Source: Stratiformator vulcanicus
GTDB lineage: Bacteria; Planctomycetota; Planctomycetia; Planctomycetales; Planctomycetaceae
Assembly: GCF_007744515.1 (NCBI RefSeq)
Contig: NZ_CP036268.1
Location: 1,291,482-1,355,481, forward strand
Direction of reading: 5' to 3'
Length of the DNA stretch: 64,000 bases
Positions 63,936 through 64,000 of this stretch are shown one piece after another. Both the position numbers and the translations under genes were made by a program. The notes under the pieces were generated by a model. The model had not been told where the DNA came from. It worked only from the letters and a program-made list of their open reading frames with translations, and ran no database searches. Position 1 is the first letter of the stretch; every line of letters starts with the position of its first letter.

Positions 63936-64000
63936 GAGGCATGATTCGTCCAACTTCCTCTCGGAGGACGGATTGCGCAGCTTAGTCGATACAGTCAGTC

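Overview
The window looks like chromosomal DNA of a planctomycete. Evidence is the mix of secreted sulfatases, a Tat-exported Gfo/Idh/MocA oxidoreductase, an FAD oxidoreductase with a golvesin-like tail, a very long LptC/LptA-like protein beside a KdsD isomerase, a futalosine-type menaquinone gene, many secreted proteins of unknown function and a high G+C content. No rRNA, tRNA, CRISPR array or complete insertion sequence was found.

Layout. 0-5.2 kb: three SPFH (HflK/HflC-like) genes, the last two overlapping by a few bases, coupled to a P1B-type ATPase with an altered CPG motif. 5.2-8.7 kb: a visibly AT-richer island holding a two-gene operon, a 113-residue unknown followed by a GNAT - unknown - PUA/EVE-like - TIR protein; this is my best candidate for an undescribed (probably defence) system. 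8.7-10.6 kb: lepA. 10.8-16.2 kb: secreted proteins of low complexity, including a Gly/Arg/Pro repeat protein built from 60-bp repeats. 16.4-19.3 kb: sulfatase plus sugar-porter operon. 19.4-22.5 kb: Mla-type lipid transport operon (mlaE-mlaF-mlaD order of transcription). 22.6-25 kb: PP2C phosphatase and a PEGA lipoprotein. 25-26.3 kb: divergent protoglobin and Rrf2 regulator around a palindromic operator. 26.4-29.3 kb: an orphan phage-like/C1q-like protein and a sulfatase with HEAT-like tail. 29.8-34.2 kb: KdsD and giant LptC/LptA-like protein (LPS assembly). 34.3-40.2 kb: FAD oxidoreductase, GT2, Gfo/Idh, SDR. 40.3-42.6 kb: two small toxin-antitoxin-like pairs on either side of mqnD. 42.7-53.2 kb: ABC-F, DUF4153-like membrane protein, RNase HII-like protein, YCF48/CBM9-like secreted protein, rhomboid, GlsB/YeaQ-like and STAS-like proteins. 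53.3-54.4 kb: hairpin-rich non-coding DNA and a transposase remnant. 54.4-64 kb: ThuA-like protein, then a signalling block (histidine kinase, receiver, GAF-GGDEF, STAS) running straight into PilB/PilT/PilC-type motor genes.

The intergenic DNA is unusually rich in small repeats that can be recognised by eye: a 126-128 bp element with terminal inverted repeats (three copies), heptameric tandem arrays (five loci), a 25-bp dispersed motif (five copies), a 30-bp motif (two copies) and a potential pseudoknot. All statements rest on reading the sequence; no database search was possible.
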